Shown: positions 1-12,890 of the stretch, one piece after another
How the letters are laid out: each line of letters starts with the position of its first letter
Numbering within the stretch: the first letter of the stretch is position 1
NCBI GenBank assembly: GCA_965153455.1
Contig: OZ234497.1
Coordinates: forward strand, 12,028,001-12,092,000
DNA from: Sphagnum compactum
Taxonomy: Eukaryota; Bryophyta; Sphagnopsida; Sphagnales
Reading direction: 5' to 3'
DNA: 64,000 nt
Made by a program: the position numbers and the translations under genes
The notes under the pieces: model-generated
What the model was told of the DNA's origin: nothing
Databases searched by the model: none
The model's input: only the letters and a program-made list of their open reading frames with translations

Positions 1-1742
1 GAGGCAAGAATCCTCGCTACTCGCCCAACAAAGTCATGATTTGGGATGATTTCCAGAGCAGGTGCATTGGGGAGCTTTCATTCAGAAGTGAGGTTCGGGC
101 AGTGAGGCTGAGAAGGGACTGTATTGTGGTTGTTTTGGAGCACAAAATCTATGTTTACAATTTTGAGAACCTGAAAGTTCTTCACCAGATTGAGACCTTG
201 AGCAACATGAAAGGAATTTGTGCCCTCTCACCTGCATCCACAGCCTGTGTTCTTGCATGCCCGGGTCAACGGCGTGGTGAGGTCAGAGTTGAACTCTACA
301 GTGTGAAGAAGACTAGGTTTGTACAGGCACATGAATCTTCACTGGCTTGTTTAACTCTCTCACAGAGTGGGGCTCTGCTGGCCACTGCGAGCACTAAGGG
401 AACCCTAATTTACATCTTCAGCACTGCAGATGGTACAAAACTACAAGAGGTGGGTTCTTTATTTTGCTAATTGCTTTCTTTTGTATGTTTCTTGTGTGCT
501 CTCCTGACTATGCATAAATAAGAAGGGTGACATAAAAAGGAAGGATGGTGACATAAAAAGGAAGGATGGGTGAATGGGATGCTGCAGCTACGACGAGGTG
601 CTGACCGAGCAGATATTTACAGCATTGCTTTCTCAGCAAATGCTCAGTGGCTTGCATGCTCCAGCGATAAGGGCACAGTTCATGTATTTGGTATCAAGGC
701 TGCATCAGATGAGGCACGAGCAGAGGCTTTGGGGCCAGGATCTGTCTCAAGGGGGAATTCAACACTGCAACCTGTAGGCAGTGGTGGCTCTGGTAGCAGC
801 CTCTTACTGGCTGGCTCTGCTTTCTTGTCTTATGCTGCCACAAATGCTGGTTCATCCCTCTCCTTCATGAAAGGTAACATCTGTCTTTCCTATGTTTTCT
901 TCCAGATATGTTAGATGTTGGTTGTTGCACAAGCATGACGTGTACATATGATTATTGAGTAGCATATCTCTGGCACAACAAGGTTTGAAGAAGCAACCGA
1001 GAAATTGCAAGATTGTGGGGCTCCATTTCAGACTATTAGGGCGGATGTGGCACTCCTTGGTTGGGTGTGTAGCATATCTCTTGCTCAACTAGGTTGGAAC
1101 GAGCAACCAGAGATTGCAAGATTGTGGGATCCATTTCAGACTATTAGGGCTGATGTGGCACTCCTTGGTTGGGTGAGTGTTGCAGGGGTCTTGCCCAAGT
1201 ACTTCAGTTCAGAGTGGTCATTTGCACAGTTTCGAATTCCAGAGGATTCTCGTGCCATGGTTGCATTTGGTCCACAAAAGCATACTGTCCTGATTGCCTG
1301 TGCCAATGGAAGGTAAATTTTCTTCCCTTTTCCACTTGTCTTCTTTTTCTCTGTAGGTCTCATGACCTTGTTTCATTTCTAAGTCTTTCTTTATGACCCA
1401 GTCACTGTCTTGTCCACTCTGCATTTATTGTGTGATTGGTTAATGATGAATGCCAGTGGCACAAAATAAGCTCAACTAATTCAGAAAGCTCTTCAATGGG
1501 TAATCATGAATCTGGACTGGTTCAAGTTCAGTTACAAGTTGTGCCTGTGGTGTGGTATTCTGGGTTTGTGGGTGCATGTGATTCTTGATGTAAAATGGAG
1601 TAATTGAAGATGTGGGGCTATTATGTGAGGGTTCAGCTTTTACAGGTGTGCATTTGATCCAGTGCAAGGGGGAGAAATGGTCCAACAAGAGTACGAGTCA
1701 TTCAAAAAGCCTGCAGAGAATGTAAAGGGAGTCTCTGTGTAA
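1..1742 (+). CDS. ATG18: ATG18/WIPI-type autophagy WD40 protein, 3' part
   Basis: This is the C-terminal part of a PROPPIN, a WD40 beta-propeller that binds PI3P and PI(3,5)P2 on autophagic and endosomal membranes. The gene starts upstream of the window; the frame is open from base 3. Exons I can join are 1-449, 588-873, 1186-1312 and 1637-1742 (stop TAA), all with GT-AG introns and matching phases (0, 1, 2), giving about 321 residues. The first exon reads [19 protein letters not shown], typical of plant ATG18. Exon 2 opens with LRRG (588-599), the L/FRRG lipid-binding motif, followed by [12 protein letters not shown] and a Gly/Ser-rich loop. Exon 3 holds [15 protein letters not shown]. For exon 4 I chose the acceptor at 1635-1636 because it restores the conserved SFYRCAFDP. 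The likely subgroup is ATG18a-like, but paralogue assignment is uncertain without the N-terminus. Confidence 0.93.
960..1177. repeat. 110 bp tandem duplication inside ATG18 intron 2
   Basis: Bases 960-1069 and 1070-1177 are two diverged copies of one unit. Both begin TAGCATATCTC, share ATTGCAAGATTGTGGG in the middle and end CACTCCTTGGTTGGGTG. Copy 2 runs up to the acceptor of exon 3 (AG at 1184-1185). The duplication lies in the intron and does not add codons to the spliced frame. Confidence 0.85.
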
Positions 1743-3264
1743 CATATCATTCAACTTTTGTTGTCACTGTCACTGAGGGTGACTGCCATCCACCTCGACT
1801 GTATTTGTTTTTTCCACTTGATCAGCAATTCTTTTGTCTTCACTACGTCCATTATGATTTGAGAAATGGTGAGCCAGTGGCAATAGCGTCTTACTCCCCT
1901 GATTATTGATATTAGGGGTCAGTCTGAATGAAATGAGGCAAGTGATGGTGCAAACAACAAGAACTGGAATGGTACAATGGTGCAAGCAGCATGCAATCAT
2001 ATGTACTCTTGACTTGTTATACTCGCAACAAACTCCAATGTGATGCATAAATAATCATTCGAAAAGAGTGAACAGAAGGTTTGTCACTACTGATGAGAAG
2101 ACTGTGTGTGGCTTGGGTGAAGGACCAATGACTACACAGCAACTTCCAAAAAAAGATGACAAGAAATGGCGGTGAGAAGAACTCTGCATAGGGAAAATTA
2201 GGGTAAGAACATGCTATCTCATGAATGCTTTAATCAATTTAAGCTTGATGGAAACAAAAATGTACAGGACTTTTATAATGGTTGTGAATTGAACTGACTA
2301 TTCTTTGTCTAACTAATGTTTTGCATATTGAATCCTGCTTCCCCCCTGCTGTGGTGATTCTTATGTTTTAAAGTATGGGACTGTTATCTCTTTCGACGAC
2401 AGATGCAGATATGATTGAATAGTGATTTGGAACTTGGATATTGTACAACAATACAAACCTTGTTGTGATTTGGACATTAGATGGTGGACCTTCTTGAGGA
2501 GGAGGAACAATGGGTTTTCAATCATACCCAATGGTTGAAAATGAGATTCCTCCAAATGTTATGATTGTGTAAATGGGTAATTACTAATTACTGATTATGG
2601 TTGAATGAAGTTGGGGGAAGGACAAGGAACCATGTTAAAAAATTTCCACCTTTGGCAATATCCCCAAGGGTGGAGAAACCCTTAGTCAAAGGTACTTAAT
2701 CACACTTCGGTGGCAAACTTTGCATGATAGTCCTTTCGATATACTTCTAAAACTTGGCTCCTGACTCAAGATTGGTTGAGATGATTTGCAAGCACTAGCT
2801 AAATTATGTAGTTTTTGTAAGCATGAAAAACTAAAAATGGTGAACATGCGGCCTGACTAACCTTGAAAACCCAAGCCCAATTGAGTATGATGGATGGAGC
2901 GATTGATTTGTTTTCAAGTGAAAGGAATCATGTGTGCTGGTATGCTATATCATTCTTTTTCTTAAGCCCTACAAAATTTGGAAAACAGTTGTCTTTTTAT
3001 ACTCAATTTGGAGAAAAAGTCATCATACAATGCTAGTGTGCCACATTGTGCTTACGAGTTTTTTGGAACAATTTTGGGCAATTCTTCTTTTCTAGTGTAA
3101 ATTTGACTAATTTTGCTATTTTGTTTGAAATTTTCGCCAAATTCTTGATATCACAAAATTGAAAAAAAAGAAAAGAAAAGAAAAAACCCTCTGAACTGAA
3201 TATGCTAGCACATCAGATCCATGACTGCATGGCAATCGAAAAATACAGTAAATCTAGTTTCAAA
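1743..3264. other. Downstream region of ATG18 without a recognisable gene
   Basis: The first few hundred bases probably include the ATG18 3'-UTR. No clear polyadenylation signal stands out. Short ORFs on both strands show no known motif. The composition becomes AT-rich towards 3100. Confidence 0.5.
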
Positions 3265-3785
3265 AGGAAATAAATGGGTGGAAGAAAGGATGAAATGGGA
3301 TGGAACATAGGACAAAGGATAGAGGAAAAATTGGATGAAACAGGATGGAAGAAAGGATGAAGGAAGGATGGAGGAAGAGAGGGATGAAATGGGATGGAAG
3401 AAAGGATGAAGGATCAAAGGGAAAATGGATGAAGCAGGATGGAAGGAAGGAAGCATAGAGGGGAAATGGATGAAATAGGATGGAAGAAAGGATTGAAGGA
3501 AGGATGGAGGAAAAACAGAATGAAGCAAGATGTCAGAAGAAAAATTGAAGGATAGAAGGGAAAATGGATGAAACAGGCTGGAAGAAAGGATGAAGTAAGG
3601 AAGGAAGGGTAGAGGGGAAAATGGAGAAAAGAGGATGGAAGAAAGGATGAAGGATATAGAAGGGAAAATGGATGAAACATGATGGAAGAAAGGATGAAGG
3701 AAGGAAGGAAGGAAGGAGACGGGGGAAAATGGAGAAAAGAGGATACAAGGAAGGATAAAGAAAGTGGATGAAACAGGATGGGTCA
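3265..3785. repeat. Polypurine satellite based on GGATGRAR units
   Basis: About 520 bases are almost pure purine on the + strand, built from variants of GGATGGAAGAAAGGATGAAG with GGGGAAAATGGATGAAACA spacers in an irregular repeat of roughly 50-65 bp. The long minus-strand ORFs across it are Phe/Pro/Ser/Leu runs that follow from the base composition and are not genes. Such homopurine-homopyrimidine tracts can form triplex (H-DNA) structure. Confidence 0.9.
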
Positions 3786-3789
3786 TCTT

Positions 3790-5555
3790 GTCTTCGTGTT
3801 TTTTTTCCTTCTTCTTCTTCTGCTTCTTGTTCTATTTTGTGTCTGTGATGATCTCTTGTCACACAATCCTCAATCCATAAAGCTTCAGGAATGTTTTGGC
3901 AATCTGTAAATTCTACATACAGTCTGGCCTTTTCTAATGCAAGGTCGTTGAGTGGATGCAAAAGGTTAGGGTTTAAATATCTTTATGATGTTCTTCCATA
4001 AAAGTAATCAAAGATGACAATGTGATTGGTGTCTATTATGGGGGCTACTATTTATCCCTAATGTTCATGTTTAAGGTGATGGTCTGATGGTCTGGCACAT
4101 TGTGAGGCAGGGGCAAAGGTCTATTCTAGAGGCTTGAATTTGTAGGCTCAAATGTGAGACTCTATTCGAAGTAGTCATGGTTTTAATAGGAGTATGCGCC
4201 TGGCATCATGAGTGGGTCATCCTATTGGGTTTAGCAGCAACTGGTACAGAAATCTAGGTGACTATCACATTTGTTGTCACAAATTAGTGTACTTACTGCA
4301 TGCAGGCATTTCAGGCTGTGACCACATCAAGTTCTGCAGCTCCAACAGTGAACCAATGCGTGTGGTTTTTGTTCACTCATTGTACCCTTCAATACTGAAA
4401 CTCATCATTGATGCATGCCACATGGCACAATTAGACTATCTTACATTTGAAACTTTTGCCCATCAAGCCATCAGCAGACATATATACTCAAGCTAGAGAT
4501 GTGCCAAAGCAACATTGTTGTTGGAATGTTTAGATCACTAAAGCTAGAATACATGTTAAAATATGTAGTGGATTGATGTTACAAGAGACATTGTGTTTTT
4601 TATGTTTTAGGTTTAGATCGTTTAGAACTAATGATGTTGTAATCATCTTTGTTCATGTGTTATGTGGCATGTTTGTAAGTGCCACCACCGAAGGCATGGT
4701 ATGTTCAGGGAGTTGGTCAGGTGGCATTCATCCAATTATGCTAAGCTCAAGTAGCAACCCTGCCCCAGACCAGCCACAAGTAGTTTATGTCTTGCAGTAC
4801 CCTGGTTCACACACAGGGTTCCCATAGGAGGGGTCAGTGTCCACTCATGTGCGAAGAAAAGAATAGCCAAAATTCCATGGAGAGTTGCAAAAGGAGCTGA
4901 AACAGGTTGTGGCATTTGGGCAGCCTGCACTTGTGAGAATCCCCACAGATGAAAACTGGGGAGATTGTTAGTGGTAGGACATATTGGTAGCAAAAGGTGC
5001 AAAAAGTTGCATACTCACATTTGGATGTGTCTGTTCGCAATTTTAGACACCACACACCAAAACAATGGGAGGCTATTCATGTTGACTTTGTCAAACTTTT
5101 TTTCATAATGAAAAGAAATTTGCATATCTTTCACTATAGTTTACAACTAATTTTTAGTTGCACACGACATTTGCAACTAAATTGACTTGTAATAGTGTTG
5201 GACAAGTTGCATAAAACATTGGTTGCAAATGATGGTGTCATAATGATGTCATCACATAGATAATGGATGAAGTATGTATTTGAGTTGACTATATTTTTCA
5301 TTTGTTGACCGTATAACACATGCAATTATCATGCGACTATCATGCGCAACTAGTGAACAATTTATAATGACTAATGTCATGTTGCCATGTGACATATGCA
5401 AAGAATATTAAATAAATCAAATTTATTACCAAAATTATTATCTCAACCATTTTTTTAAGGTCTTTAATTCATACATGTGGACAAATAGTTTTGTGCCAAG
5501 TGGCAACATTTATGATTCTTGAGACATTAAAAATAAAAATAGGTGGGTAAATAAG
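3790..5555. other. Intergenic AT-rich DNA, no gene recognised
   Basis: It begins with a CTT-rich stretch (3798-3830). Short ORFs (for example 4212-4496 and 4573-4827) match nothing I recognise. Around 5130-5350 there are several GCAACTA/TAGTTGC words that recur near 11060-11220 and 21640-21850, so this is probably decayed transposon DNA. Confidence 0.4.
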
Positions 5556-5688
5556 GAAAGTTTCAACTTAATCAAATATACTTAAAACAAGCAAAAATAA
5601 TTCAAGATGTGATGTCCATACATTACCAAAAAAAATAATTGCAAAAGGATTATACTTGTGATTACAATTTTTAGGGGGCTTAGTTTGT
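5556..5688 (+). repeat. Dispersed repeat, copy 1 of 4
   Basis: This segment, with the core AAGATGTGATGTCCATACAT and the end TTGTGATTACAATTTTTAGG, recurs at about 13700-13860 (inverted), 35130-35285 and 39430-39590. Copies in the two Harbinger arms suggest it derives from that family or from an element nested in it. Confidence 0.75.
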
Positions 5689-5689
5689 T

Positions 5690-7734
5690 TATGCTGTCCT
5701 TATGTGACATTCAGTACTATTGTTCATTTGAATATTTGACTTAGTAGGGGATTTTTGAAGCAACTAAATTGTTTTCAACAATTTTTGATTAATCAAAGAA
5801 GTTAACTTAATTGTCATTGAAATTTTTTTGTCCACCAATGTAGTTATCATGACAATTGAAGGTTAAGTCCTAGTACTTAAGTTCCCTTATCGTACAATAT
5901 CTGGACAAAGATTGAAGCTCAAGGGAAAGCCAACAAACATTTAAACACTGATTTTTCATCACATTTGGAATTTGAATATTAAGTCCCAACTTAAAAACAA
6001 ATAATCCAAAATGGTAATTAATTCATAACTAACCACATTTTTGGTCACACATTAGAATAGAAATGTGGTCAATTGTGAATACACTTCAGATTCCAAATCT
6101 AACCAACATGTTCATTGACAAGAAAATTTAAATCTTTCATTATTTGGCAACAATGATTAGACCACAAACAACACTTGTAAATTTCTAAATTTAACATTCA
6201 TTTCATAAGAAAAATTGATACCAGAACTGATGAAGCAAGTCTTTATTTATTTATTATAATCATTCCATTAGATTTGAAGCTAGGCCTAGGAGGTCAAAAC
6301 AAAACTTTGATCTTACAAGATATTCCAAAAATATTGAACAAGTTTGTAAATGCTTCAACTTTGAGTTCTATCCTAAAATTGTAATAGATTATCAACAAGC
6401 CAACAAAGAAAACAAATGTTCGATTAAATTGAAATAAACTTTATTCCAAGTAAACTTTTTGTCTATAAGACCACCATGGCATTATTTGTGTTCCAACTTG
6501 CTTATTGAATCTTTATCAAAAGGTATCATAAGTAATAAGAAGATCCCAATCATGTCATGTTGGTTGCCTCAATAGTTTTGAAAAGAAAACCCTAGAAGTC
6601 TAAACCAAATTTTACAATGTGCATTGTAGCTCAATCCTAGGACAACATAAGTAGCTCTGATAACCTGCATAACCAATCAAACCTACCAAATAATTTACAT
6701 GCTAACGTACTTAATCAAGCAAACATTGAAACATGTCATGAAAAAAATGGTAGGTTGTCCACATCTTAAATTACACCTACAAGTTTCATCCTTGGGTTAT
6801 TTAGCATTAAGCTCTCCCTTGGATTGTGAATCTTGATAAATTGACTTCCTTTTGGAAATTATGTTCAATTGCAAAAACATAGCACATAGTTTCTCTCCAA
6901 GTAAATAACAAAATGCTAACAAGATAAACTAGTGACCAAGGGCTTTTAAAAAAAAATTCACTTGTTTTGTTTTGACCACTTCTTCGATCATCATTGTTTG
7001 CTTAGTGTGACTGCCATTGCTAGGCTACTGTTTCGATCCTAATGTACTATTTCATTCTTTAATGATGTGATGAGGTTGTTTCACCTCCTCCCCTTTGGGA
7101 TTTCTCTACAGAGCTCTCCTGTGAAATTTCAAAATGATCTTCACCCACCAAATATGTAGCAAGAGAACATTACAATAAAGAGGAATTGAATTTTTTTTCT
7201 TTGATCAATGACCTATTAGCCATGTTGATTCAGTATAAGCTTAAAAGAGAAAGATAAAATAGAAAAAAAGGGTAGTAAGTGGCCTAGACAAGAATTTTAT
7301 GAAAAAATTCATAGGAACTAACCTTGAAAGTCCTTGATTTGAACATTACAGCTCTTAATTATGTAAAAGTCCCAACAAAAATTTCTCAATAGTGTGATTT
7401 GGAATTGAGATCTAATTCTATTGGGCTTCACCAACTAGAAACACTTGAAGGGTTAATAAGGAAGCCTAATGCAATCACATAGAACCACTTCAACCTTTTG
7501 TGAGTTTTATTGCAAAATCAAGAGCTTGAAAGTGAAGAGAGCTTGTTCACCTGAAACATTGTCGAACAACACTTTCCAATGCACATTCCACAGTGGCTCT
7601 CCCATTAAAAAGAAAATGTTTTACAAAAGTGAACATGTAGGTCCATCTCATGGTTTCAATAAGAACACATCTAAAAAACACCAAATTAAGTTTAAAGATG
7701 GATGTCCCATAGAAGTACATGTGAAGACCAAAGT
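5690..7734. other. AT-rich intergenic DNA, nothing recognised
   Basis: No ORF, RNA gene or repeat with clear structure is seen. Stop codons are dense in all frames. An ORF at 7469-7750 has no recognisable motif and runs into the minisatellite that follows. Confidence 0.4.
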
Positions 7735-8240
7735 GCACAATTACACGTGAAAGCAACATAGTACAACAACATGTGAAAATAACTTACAATTACTTAGTTT
7801 AACTATTACATTGGATACAAACATAAAACTACATGTGAAATCAATATGCATTTACATGTGAAGATAACAAAGTTCAAACAACTACATTGTGAGGGCAACA
7901 AACAATTACATGTGAAGACAATTGGGTACTACATGTGAAGGCAACATAGAAGTACATGTGAAGACAACACACAATTACATGTGAAAGCAACATAATAACA
8001 TGTGAAGACAACAGACAACTGACCTTTACATATGGTGACAACAATTGACAACTACATGTGAAAGCAACAACCTTATGACTATTATAATATGTGAAATTAA
8101 CATATTATATTTAATATTAAAAAATAATTACCTACGAAGACAACAAACACTTACATGTGAAGACATTGATTGACAATTACACATTGTGAAGACAAGACAA
8201 CTACTTGTGAAGACAACTTCTTGTGAAGACAACTTAGAGA
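7735..8240 (+). repeat. Minisatellite with ACATGTGAAGACAAC core
   Basis: About 500 bases hold some twenty variants of (TT)ACATGTGAAGACAAC(A), separated by short AT-rich spacers such as ATAGAAGT or AAACAATT. The core contains the palindrome ACATGT. Spacing is irregular (about 15-40 bp), so this is a degenerate array rather than a strict satellite. Confidence 0.85.
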
Positions 8241-11200
8241 CAATTAGAACATAAACATAATTTAATAAGTGAAAACAACAAATTTCTAATAGATGTGAAG
8301 AAATAACTATAATTCATTAAATTCCATAACATTGATGTCAGTTCAACTTATCTTGGAATGCCACGATAAAGTTAAAGTTTTGGCATTAGAGTGTCAACCT
8401 TAATGAGGCTTGAAGCCATTCTACATGGTGGCATTCCAAACTAAGTTTTTAAAAACAATTCTCTCATGAAGGCATAAGGATTAATGTGTACATAGAATTT
8501 ATGCATGGACATAGTTAAGTAAAGGAATACTTTCGTTGTACAATGTGTGTATTTTGTGAATTATGGTTAAAATTATGGCAAGGTTGAAATCTATTTGTTG
8601 TTGATGGGAACTATTTTTCTTTCAACAAATTTGTGAACACTTCACATGTAAATGAATTGTACATTAATGTGATGGCTTTAGATCCTCAACAACCAACATG
8701 GTCTATAAGATTGAGGATAAATTTGTGAACCTACAACGAGTGAATGCCGAGATGTTTGTCGATGGTTTAAATTTTTTAATTGTGTAATCTTATTTGTAAC
8801 AAAATTTCTATACATAATATTTGTTCATTTGCATATTTCAATAAGGTGACATGGTTATAGACAAGACTTGCATGTAAATACAAACAACTACCACTTTCTA
8901 TGTTTATTTTGGGCAAAAGCATGATTAGGTGTCTCAAAGTGGCATTGAGAGTCCATAACCTAACATTAGCGATTTTTTAAATACTTTTAACAATTATCAA
9001 ACCACAAATCCTATAATTATCCCCTATGCTTTTAATCATAAATATTAATAAGTCGACTTGTGAATATCCCTAAACATGTGGTTGATAAAAAATTAATGCA
9101 AAAGATTAAATTTTTTAATGTGAAATGGATTCCCAAGGTTAAAATTTGTAATAATAATGTCATTTTAAAATTTTAAAATTAGAAAAATATATATTAGGAA
9201 AAGTTCAATGCATTTCACTAATCAGTTTTTCATTTGATGAAGTTTTTTAAATATATATATATTTTGACACTACTTTGATGTATTTTTTGAGAATACATTT
9301 TTCATTTTCTCTATGTGACAAGCGTAATGTTGGCATTTCAAAAATCCATTACGAGTCCATAATCTTCTTAGAATTCATCCAATTTTTTTATGATGATTCC
9401 CATTAAAATCTATGACAACATGAATAATTAAAAGCTTGATAATGTTAATTTTGAATATGGCTTTAAATTTTAATCCAAAATAATTACAAGTGTGATAGTC
9501 CAAATAGTCCTTCTATTCATGCTTTCACCCTTTTGACATGTAAATTTTAGTTAATTTAATAAATCTTGACCTATTACATGGAAATGCCTTAAATCACAAT
9601 GCACATTGATAGAAATTTTATGTGGGGAATCCAATTTGATATTACATTGTGATTAAATCCCAAAAATTATGTAAATTTGAATAAATTTATTAGATAACAA
9701 CATTTTTCATGGGTTTTGATCTAGTTTTAAAAGGTTTCAAAAGTGATTGAAATTTAAGTAGTCAATGATTACACTTAGAATGGAAACTTTAAAAATTGAA
9801 ACCATATGGATTTATCAAAATTCGCTCAATGTGACTAGACTTTTAGAATGTTTAACTAGCTAAAATGAACCACTAAATTGTGCATTTACCCTATGGCCTT
9901 TATTTTGGTCAAATTTCATCATCACTGGTGGTTTTCGACACTGAAGTGGGTTACAAGGATTTGTGTTTTCATTTTTGGTACATTGTCATGGATATCATGA
10001 TAGCCATCAAATGTTGCTGATAGAAAAAGCCCTTTATATTTTTGTCAAATTGGTCTACATGAGCCTAGTTTTGCCTGACCCTAACCCTAGAATTGTAATT
10101 GCAAATTGAATGTTGTATTAGTAATTTAACTAGAAGCAAACATGGGGATGAATGTAAACAATCCTATTCATTATGGATGAATGTTTTTTTCATTCATCCA
10201 TTGTATGGATGGATTTTTTTGCAAATAGTACATTTTTTCATAAATAAAACTTCCATCAAACTTAATATGGATGCATGTTTTATTTTACCATTAAATTTGT
10301 ATGGATAATTTTTTTTTGTGTAATTTTTATTAACTAGACCTTAATTATCTAATTATATATGGGTTACATTTGTTGAATAATATATTAGTAAATTTAATTA
10401 TACATGTATTTCATGGCTATGGTTTCAAATGCCATTATTTTAAGAATGTTTTAACTATATTATCATTATTCTACTCACATCCACTTTGATGGTCATTGTT
10501 GTTTTTAGAAAAAAATGAAATAAAATATTTTTTTAATTTTTAAATTATATTTCATTTTGCCCAATTAAAAAAGGACTTGCACCAAAAATGTCAAACTTCT
10601 TCTCAATATCTAGAATAAAATTATTTTTATAAATGGTGAAGATAATAAAATAATCATTGAGCCATAAAGGGTTTAGGGTTTATTCAATACTCATTATTTT
10701 TATTTCTTAATATATCAAGTATAATTTATAGCCACATTTGGTGAAAAACTGGAAACAATTGTCATTTTTGCAATAATAATTGTTGGAGGTGTAGTCGAAA
10801 AGGCAGTGGTGTGTTGTAATGCACCCCTCTTAATTACAACAACTTTTCAACTCTCACCCTTACTCCTCTCCTCTCATTTCAATTCCCTTTTATTCTCAAA
10901 ATTAAAAATCAAATATTTCTTTCTGTTTTTAGCACTCTTCCTTCCATTCCTTTCTTATGTTTTTTTTCCCTTTCTGTTGAGCTCACAATTTAATTGTGTG
11001 TCCCTTTGAACAACACACTGAAAATTTTGCATTTATTTTCTTCTTTCATTTATTTTCACTAGTAAAAATCATGTCGTTTGCAATTAGTCACTATGCAACT
11101 ACATGCAACTAGGTGTTATTTACAATTACATTGGTCGTGTGTGCATTTACAAATTGATACATAATTTTGGCCATACAATTGTGTGTGCAACTAACATGCA

Positions 11201-11369
11201 ACTAATAGTGTACAAAATGGACACGTGTCATAAAAATCACGACCTAAGTTAATACATACTTACATTAATATACTAAATATATCTATTTATGCTATGTATA
11301 ATAGTTTATACCTTTAGGTCTAAGGTTAAACTCATATTAACTAATGCTACCCAAGGCAAAAATTAGCTA
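8241..11369. other. AT-rich intergenic DNA, nothing coding recognised
   Basis: Long AT-rich stretches carry no supported gene. Near 10180-10215 there is a small ATGAATG/CATTCAT fold-back. At 11057 a CACTAGTAAAAATC word followed by repeated GCAACTA resembles the end of a CACTA transposon, but no partner end with a matching target-site repeat was found. Confidence 0.4.
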
Positions 11370-12065
11370 AACCTAGGTTAAACTCATATTAATTAGGGTT
11401 AAACCAACTTTGGCTAAATTAATTTTGGTTAAACTAATTATGAGATTAAAGTAACTTTGTTAAACTAATTTTGGCTAAATTACTTTTGGTTAAATCAACC
11501 ATGGCTAAACTAATTATGAGGCTAAATTAACCATGGCAAAATTAAGTATGAAGCTAAACTAACTTTGGCTAAACTAACCATGGCAAAACTAATTATGAAC
11601 TTAAACTAACTTTGGCTACATTAATTATGGCTACATTAACTATGAAGCTATACTAACTTTGGTTAAACTAACCATAACAAAACTAATTATGAAGCTAAAT
11701 TTGCTTAAACTAACCATATTGGGTAAACTAATTTTGGTTAAATTAATTATGGTTAAATTAAATAAAAAACCAAATTAGTTAGGAGGCTAAATGAAACTAA
11801 TAATGGCTAAACTAACATGACTAAATTAAACATGGTTAAATTAATGAGTAAATTTAACCTTGCAGTTAGTTTAACTATGGTTAGTTGACTGAAAATTAAT
11901 TTACTATTTTAAATTTAACTTCTGAATTATTTTTTAAAAATTAGTTTATCCATCATTAATTTAGCCTTGAAATTATTTTATCCATGGTTAATTTAGCAAA
12001 AATTTAATTAGTCAAAATAATTTAGCCATGTGGTTAATTTAATCAAAATCAGTTTAGCCCAAATT
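11370..12065. repeat. GGCTAAACTAA array that changes orientation midway
   Basis: From about 11370 to 11840 the + strand repeats variants of TTTGGCTAAACTAA and TTATGAAGCTAAACTAA (roughly 15-35 bp spacing). From about 11860 to 12065 the complementary sense appears (TTAGTTTAACTATGGTTAG, then TTTAGCC with TTAATTTA). The array is therefore an imperfect large palindrome. No coding potential is seen. Confidence 0.8.
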
Positions 12066-12579
12066 TTTTAATTATATTATTATCCTTATAGTTAATCACA
12101 TATACTGATTAAATAATAATAATAATATCATTTTATTCTTCACTAATTATTATTTTAATATTATTATATTTTTATTAATTGTGATAATATACCTATGTCT
12201 AATAGGTTTCACATGCTAGCTTACAAATTCTTAGCCTAGGCTATGTAGTAATATTGTAATATTATTAATTATTTATAAATAGTAGAAATAATTTTAATGT
12301 TGATTATATATTATTATTATTATTTGTCAATGTTATTATTTGATTTATTTGATTTAAAATTTATTGTAATATTTTTAATTATAGTATTACATTTGTGGTT
12401 AGTAAGTTACATTAGTTAACCTATGATTATTTATTAAATTATTTTTTAATAGTGATTTAAATTAATATAATTATTGAATATTGGAATTTGCTTTTGTGAG
12501 TTTGAACCTTGAGGTGTATGTGCACTATCTAGTGTGCACATCTATAGATTACACCATAGTAGTCCTGATTCCCATGATT

Positions 12580-12890
12580 TTTTATTTAAATACAAAGCTT
12601 GTGATTTAACCTTTGAACTTTATTCAAATGTTTTCTTTTATTTTACATTTTCCTTTGAAGCAATGAAGCACATGATTTTTGTTTTTGTTTTAAATGCTCC
12701 TTCCAAGGATTCATTAATTGGATGTGTTTTGGGGTTTAAGGCTTCTAAATTGCTAATTTGTTTTTTTATTCAAGTACAATTTGTGATCTTTAAATTTGTT
12801 AGGTTTCAATTGAATGTTTTCTTATGTTTTGCATTTTCCTTTCAAACACCTAATTCTTATAATGCTCCTTGCAAGGACTCAAGAATGGAA
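12580..12890 (+). repeat. Diverged tandem duplication next to arm A
   Basis: Two related copies (about 12585-12715 and 12770-12890) share TACAA-CTTGTGAT or TTTGTGATC, GAATGTTTTCTTATGTTTT-like and CATTTTCCTTT blocks, and both end in TGCTCCTT-CAAGGA-TC. A 119-codon ORF spans them, but it is Phe/Leu-rich and shows no motif. I read it as repeat sequence rather than a gene. Confidence 0.55.

Noticed and set aside
1631-1646. Acceptor CAG at 1644-1646 for ATG18 exon 4
   Set aside because: It keeps the frame but loses the conserved FYR residues; the acceptor at 1635-1636 restores SFYRCAFDP.
3205-3961. Long minus-strand ORFs of 193 and 142 codons rich in Phe, Pro, Ser and Leu
   Set aside because: They follow from the polypurine satellite on the + strand; their repeats mirror GGATGRAR units and no domain is present.
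5132-5198. Possible 67 bp CACTA-type MITE (CACTATAG...AATAGTG)
   Set aside because: The TIRs match only with gaps and the three-base flanks (TTT and TTG) do not agree.
7735-8240. CRISPR-like regularly spaced repeats
   Set aside because: Spacing is irregular, the repeats are degenerate, and the host is a plant.
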